Both the position numbers and the translations under genes were made by a program. DNA of 8,783 bases from DATATB01 sp036268995 (lineage in GTDB: Bacteria > Planctomycetota > Planctomycetia > Pirellulales > PNKZ01), in contig DATATB010000166.1 in assembly GCA_036268995.1 (NCBI GenBank), positions 1-8,783 on the forward strand, given 5' to 3'. The notes below the pieces were generated by a model. The model saw nothing but the letters and a program-made list of their open reading frames with translations. It was not told the origin of the DNA and ran no database searches. How positions within the stretch are numbered: position 1 is the stretch's first letter; each line of letters opens with the position of its first letter. This document shows positions 1 through 6,100 of the stretch, one piece after another.

Positions 1-2
1 GT

Positions 3-176
3 CAACAGACGCTGACAACGAGTGATGGCGGCGCAACTTGGACGCTCGCCGGGCTGTCGAGCATCACCGCGGCAGTGGGGACATATACGCTGAGCTTGAA
101 TGCCGCCGGGATCCAAAACAGCGACGGCGATTCCATGGCCAACGGGACCAGCGTTACTTGGGCAGTCAACAGCAGC
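3..176 (+). other. C-terminal end of a bacterial Ig-like domain (protein residues 1-58)
   Basis: The first 58 residues include the strands TYTLSLNAAGIQNSDGD and SVTWAVNS. This resembles the last strands of Ig-like domains that occur in tandem in large secreted planctomycete proteins, where a YTLTLNA-G-I-D-GN-type loop is followed by a final strand with a Trp. Only the tail is present, so upstream sequence probably holds the rest of this domain and perhaps further copies. The family assignment rests on remembered sequence patterns, not on a search. Confidence 0.55.
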
Positions 177-3100
177 GGCCCTGTTTTGGCAATTGCGACC
201 GATGCGCCAAATGGTGCCCAAGTTTTTAGCCCTGCGCAGGCGTGGACTGATCCGCTTTCCGGCGATTTCAATGGCGATGGCCAAACCGACCTGCTCGATT
301 TCGATCCGGCCACCGGCGACATTTGGGTTGCCGTGCCCCAGCATGTCGGCGGCTTCGTCGAAACCCAATGGGGTAGCCTCAACCCCAATGACACCTGGGA
401 GAATATCCAAGTCGCGGATGTCAACGGTAGCGGACGCGACGATCTCGTCGCCTTCGATCAAACCACTGGGCAGTGGCACGTCGATCTCTCGGCCGGCACC
501 AGTTTCACGGATCAGATTTGGGCCACTTGGAACGCCTCCGAGAACTGGGTTAATGTTCAAGTCGGTAATTTCACTGGAGACGGCCGTGCCGACATTGTCG
601 CCGAGCAGGCTAACACGGGCGATTGGTTTGTCTCGCTGTCGACGGGAACGTCGTTCACAGCGCCGACCCTATGGGCTTCCGTCGCAGGCATCAACGATTG
701 GAGCGATACGCAGGTTGTTGTCGGAGATTTCGCGGGTGATGGACGGTCGGATTTGGCCATTTACGACCCCGACACGGGCGACCTGCATGTCGAGCTTTCA
801 ACGGGAACGTACTTTGTCGATCAGGTGTGGGGCACATGGACTGCTTCCGACAATTGGCAAGACTTCATGGTTGGCGATTTTAACGGCGATGAAAAAGAAG
901 ACATCATTGCATCCGATGGCCAGGACAGCTGGCAAATCGCTAATTCCACGGGCAATTCATTCACGACGTCAACCACCATTACGGCCGCTTGGACAAACGT
1001 TCAAGTGTCAAATTTCTACGCAAGCCCAGTCAGCGGTTTACTCGGTGAAGTAGGAAATGAATGGGAGGCGATCGTTGCACCTGAAACCAGCACGACCGTC
1101 GACGGAACCCTGACCGGTTCGGCCAATGATTGGAGCAATGGAGCGGGGACCGGTGATACGACCCTCGTCGGCGATTTCCAGACCCCGATCGAGGAGGCCA
1201 TTGCCGATTTCGAACAGGTGCGCAACAATGTCCAATTCCAGGCTTATTTCGGCGAGATGAAGGGCCCCACCGCCACGGAAGAAACCGGCACCGGCAATGC
1301 CTGGGACCAGGCAGCGTATCTACAACAACTGCTCGAGGCCGACGGAATCAGCGCGCTGCTGGTCAGTGGCGAGGTCGAGGCCTCCGCCGAAACGGTAGCC
1401 CAGTGGCTGGGAGCCACCAGTTCCACCGGCGTGCCAAACATTCAAGCGGCCGAGAATATTCTTACTCAGGCGGGTCTGTTCGTCGGAACAACGACGGCTC
1501 CCAACGGCGACACGATGGTGCAATTCCTGCAGGCTTGGGTGCAGGCCACACTGCCAGGCCCGACGGGCATGACGACAATCAATCTCGACCCTTCTTGGAA
1601 GTTCGACAATTTGCAATCAGGCGTCCCCGACATTCTAAATGACGTCCCCTTTAATGCATCCAATTACTACACTGCGACTGACCCTTCGCAGACGCTGGCC
1701 TACCAGTACTACGAAAACCAGGTTCTTTCTTACCTGGCTACCAACGATCCTGGCATGTCGCTGGCCGACGTGCCGCACACCGGCCCGATTGTAGCACAGT
1801 CTTTCATCTCACTCCCAGCCAACAACCAAGATTACGAAGTGCTTGGTTATTCAACCCCTGCGGCATCGTTTCCGGAAAGCCAGCAAGACCAGGTCACAAT
1901 CGAACTGGCCACGAGTTCGCGCTTTGATCCGCTGACATCATGGCCGACCGGAAGCTGGCAAACGGCAACTGGCGAGTTCGAACAGGGCACGTCCGGGCTG
2001 CTGACCGCCCAGGAGTCGGGCTCCCTGGCGCTAAACACCGTACAATCCTCGATCAACGAAACGGTCGAAGCGACCGTCTCGCCCGCGTCGGGCCAGTCGG
2101 CTGGCTTGGTCGCCCGCTACTCGTCCGCAGACGGCGGAACGTACTACTTGGCGACCGTTGACAGCGATGGGAACGGGAACATCTATTTCGTTCAGGACGG
2201 AGTTGCTGAGTCGATCGCAACCACGACAGCGCAGGCCCCCGGCACGTCCGGAACTTTGCGGTTCGAAGTTTACGGAACGTCGGGGGGCACCGCCAATGCG
2301 CCCGCCTTGTCGCTTTACTTCAACGGCACGCTCATTGCCAGTTCGACGAGCAATCCTTTAACTAGCGCCGGCGAAATGGGCATCTACAGCTCGGGAGCTA
2401 ACAGCACGTTTACGGATTGGTACGGATACGTCGACCTGTTCCAGGCGCAGACCGTTTTCACCGACGCTGTCGACCTCGATTCGATGGTCGTCAACTACAC
2501 AGGGGGGAACAACAGCTACACTGCCGAACTGACAGAAAACGGCACCGTCATCGCTTCCGCCAATACCTCAGTAGCTCAGTTTGCGGCCGTCCAACTTGTG
2601 CTGGACCAGTACGCGCCAGCTATCGTCACCGACACAGTCAACAACTACGCCCGTGCTGCGACCCAGGATATCGCGATCGGAATCAACGCTCGCCAGTATT
2701 CGGAAACCTATCTCGACCAATTGCAAGAAGACGTCAACACAGCGGAGCTGGCTTTCAATTCTAACGATCTGGCGGCGATCGTCGATCCGGTCCTTTCGTA
2801 CATGGCCGCCGACTATTGGTACCAGTTCAACACGCAATCCGACCTGATCGCCGGGCTCACCGACGCAGCACCGGTCGTCAATCAGGTCACCACTGGGACC
2901 GTCACTAACGACATATTCTCCGGCGATCCGGTCTTGTACACGAGCAACATCAGCAATGAGGTGTCCGGCGAGGTTTCTTATATCAACACCTCGTACACCA
3001 GCACAGCCGACATGCCCGACGTCAACGTGCCAAGCGAGCCGCTTGTGGACATGCCGGGCCTGAGCTACGACGCTGTGCCTCTGGACGGCACCTCGATGTT

Positions 3101-6100
3101 CACCGCCGCGAACCTTGTGCGAGAGCAATTGATCGGCTGGAACGCTTCGTCGTTGGAAAACCAGGTCATCGAAGCGGTTACGAACGAACCAAGCATCTCC
3201 ACAGCGGCAGGGTTGTACTATGCCGCCACCAACAACATCCACCTGTATACTTTCAATCCAGGCACATCCAGCACGGTCATCGACGACGATCTGACCGGCT
3301 ACACCAATCCCACCTACGGAGCGACTTGGGTTCAGGAAATCGTCAACACGGTCGCTGCCGGTTACACCGTTACGGTCCCGCAGGACGAGATCACGGTCGG
3401 CACCTGGACCGGGATGGTTTTCTATGAAGGCATCAACACCTCAACGTCGGCAACTTACGGCTTCTTGATCGACAACGGCATCACCGCCGCCCATGGCGGA
3501 GCCCCTGAGGGTTCACCCTTTGATGCCTCTCAAGACCAAACGGACTCGACGGTCAATTATGTGCCAACGAATCAGGGCGATCCCATCAACATTGTCACCG
3601 GCACCATGACCAGCAGTGTGACCGACATCAGCCTCCCTGACTTCGGCTTGCCGCTGACCTTCAGCCGCGAGTATGACTCGTCTGTCACGGCCGATACGGG
3701 GCTGGGTGCCGGCTGGATGGACAACTACAGCGACACTCTGACGCTCACCACGTCGACGGCCACGTGGAACACTAGCACCGGGTTGCAATACGTGTTTACA
3801 AAGGTAAATGGGGCTTGGAAGTCGCCGTCGAACCTGTTCGGCAGGCTCACAGCGAACGGCACCATCTTCACTTATACCGACACCGACGGCCTAGAGCGGA
3901 CTTTCCAACCGGAAGATAGTGTTTACCGGCTGACGGCCATCGAAGATCGCAACTACAATGGGTTTGTGATCGCCTACGACAGCCTCGGGCGGATTACGAG
4001 CGTCACGGACTCCCAAAACTCGGCCGAAAAGCTCGTTTTCTCCTATAACGGCAACTCGATCGACATCGCGAGCATCGCCGATCCCAGCGGACGCATATCG
4101 AGCTTCTCGTACACGACTCTGAGCGACGGCCATAACTACCTGACGGCAGTGACTAATCCGCTGGGCCAGGTCACTCAATACTCCTACTATCAAGGCGGCG
4201 CGCTCGATGGTCTCATGCACCAGATCACTGAGTCCAACGGCGGTACGTACACGTACACTTATTATCCCGACCGGCGTGGCTTCGAAGTCATCGATCCCGA
4301 CGGCGGCATGACGCACATAACTTATGATCTTTACAGCAGCACAACGTCATACACGGACCAAAACGGAAACGCGACGCTAACGATCTATAACGCGACTACA
4401 GGCTTGGTTTCCGAACAGATCACCCCAGATCAAAGCCAGGATAGCTATACCTGGAATCCCTCGTACCTGTCGGGTGTCAGTGACCTCATGGCGTCGCATA
4501 CCAATGCCGCCGGCGAGGTTGAGACGTACACCTACAACACGGAGGGCAAGTTGACCGGGACATTGCAAACGAACATTGGGCAGACGTCGAGCCTCGAGAC
4601 GGAGTACGAGTACTATACGTACAACATTTTGCTTCCCGGCTTGGCAGTCGCGCCGGTATATATCGTCTCGGCCATTATCGTTAATCCAGGGACCAGCCAG
4701 GAAGAAACGCAGTACGAAAACTTCGACTCGGACGGCAACGCGAAGACAATGATCGACGCGTTCGGAGACAAAACCACCATGACCTATGGGTCGCGGGGTC
4801 AACTGGTCACTGAGGTTGAGCCTGACGGCAACGTCAGCGGCGCGAATCCCGCTTCCTATACGACGACTTACACCTACAACGCGACGGGCCAAGTCACGTC
4901 CGTCCAGAGCCCGACCATCACCGAGACCGAGCCGGGATATAATAGCGCCGGCCAATGGGACTCGGATCTTCAGGTTACGTACGCACCTGTCACCACTTAC
5001 ACCTACGATACCGCCGAGGATCTGCTCAGCACCACCGATCCTGACGGCGTCGTCACCAGTTACACGTACAACCTGCTCGGCCAAAGGCTGAGTCAGACCG
5101 TTTCGAGCCCGGCGGGCACGAGTCCGGCTATCGCGCTTACGACGGCCTACACCTATGACTCCGACGGCAATCTCACCAGCACGACCGACGCACTGGGCCT
5201 GGTCACCCGCTACGCCTACGACCTGATGAATCAGCTGATTCAAACAACATATGCTGACGGCACGTTTACTTCCGACAGCTACGACGACGACAGTAACGTC
5301 GTCAGCTCGACCGATGCATTAGGCCGCGTGACCCAATACGTGTACAACTCGGAAAACCGCCAGGTGCAGGTGCTCTACGCCGACGGCTCAAGCACATTGA
5401 CCCGCTACAACGCAACCGGGCAGGTGCTGGCTAGCGCTGATGCCGACGGCAACACAACAACCTACACCTACGACTTGCTCGGTCACGTGCTCACGATTAC
5501 CAACGCCCTGGGCCAGACCACGACCGACAGCTACGACATTTTTGGCAACCTGCACACTACGACCGACGCGATGGGCGCCGAGACCATGTATGACTACGAC
5601 GCCCTGAACCGCGTGATTGAGACCGATGGGCCGGATGGTCTCTTTGAGACGGCCAGTTTTGACGCAGACGGGAATATCACCACTCAAATCCGCTATAACG
5701 TCACGGGTTACAGTTATGCGGAAAACGGCACCTCGCGCGGCAATGTGCCCACGAACTTGAGCAGCCTTTCGCAGAGTCTGCAGCAAATCACCAAGACGCA
5801 GTACAACCCGCTGAACGAGCCGACCACCGTCACCGATCCGACCGGTGCAGTAACCACCACGGTTTACGATGCCAGCGGCCGCGTGATCATGACAACTGAT
5901 CCGCTGGGAAATGAAACCGTGTACGGCTATGACGGCGCCGGGCGGAAGACGACTATCACGCAGATGGTGCCCGATACGGATGGAAGTTTACGGCCCGGTC
6001 CGACAACAACCACGGCTTACAATGCCGACAGCGACGTGATCAGCGCCACCGATCCCAACGGGGCCGTATATTCCTACACGTACGACGCCCTCAATCGGCA

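Noticed and set aside
100..1053. Open frame on the + strand of 317 codons in a different phase
   Set aside because: It overlaps the propeller-coding frame over its whole length. Its product is rich in Arg, Ser and Pro with no domain pattern, whereas the frame from base 3 gives clear FG-GAP motifs with conserved spacing.
1293..1589. An active transglutaminase or cysteine protease
   Set aside because: There is no cysteine anywhere in the protein, and the His position of the motif is Gln510, so the usual catalytic chemistry is not available.
2568..3242. Minus-strand open frame of 224 codons
   Set aside because: It is again in antisense register with the + codons, with stops only opposite rare Leu or Ser codons. 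The + frame here encodes a continuous part of the same protein, and no ribosome-binding site or recognisable domain supports the antisense product.
4377..5243. Long open frame on the minus strand (288 codons), with similar ones at 3891-4316, 5388-5786, 7701-8204 and 8295-8735
   Set aside because: All lie in exact antisense register with the + strand codons, where a stop arises only opposite TTA, CTA or TCA. These codons are rare in this gene, and each of these frames ends opposite one of them (for example CTA at 4377 and 3891, TCA at 5388 and 8295). The products are low-complexity repeats of VVGVAGD type that merely mirror the YD repeats.
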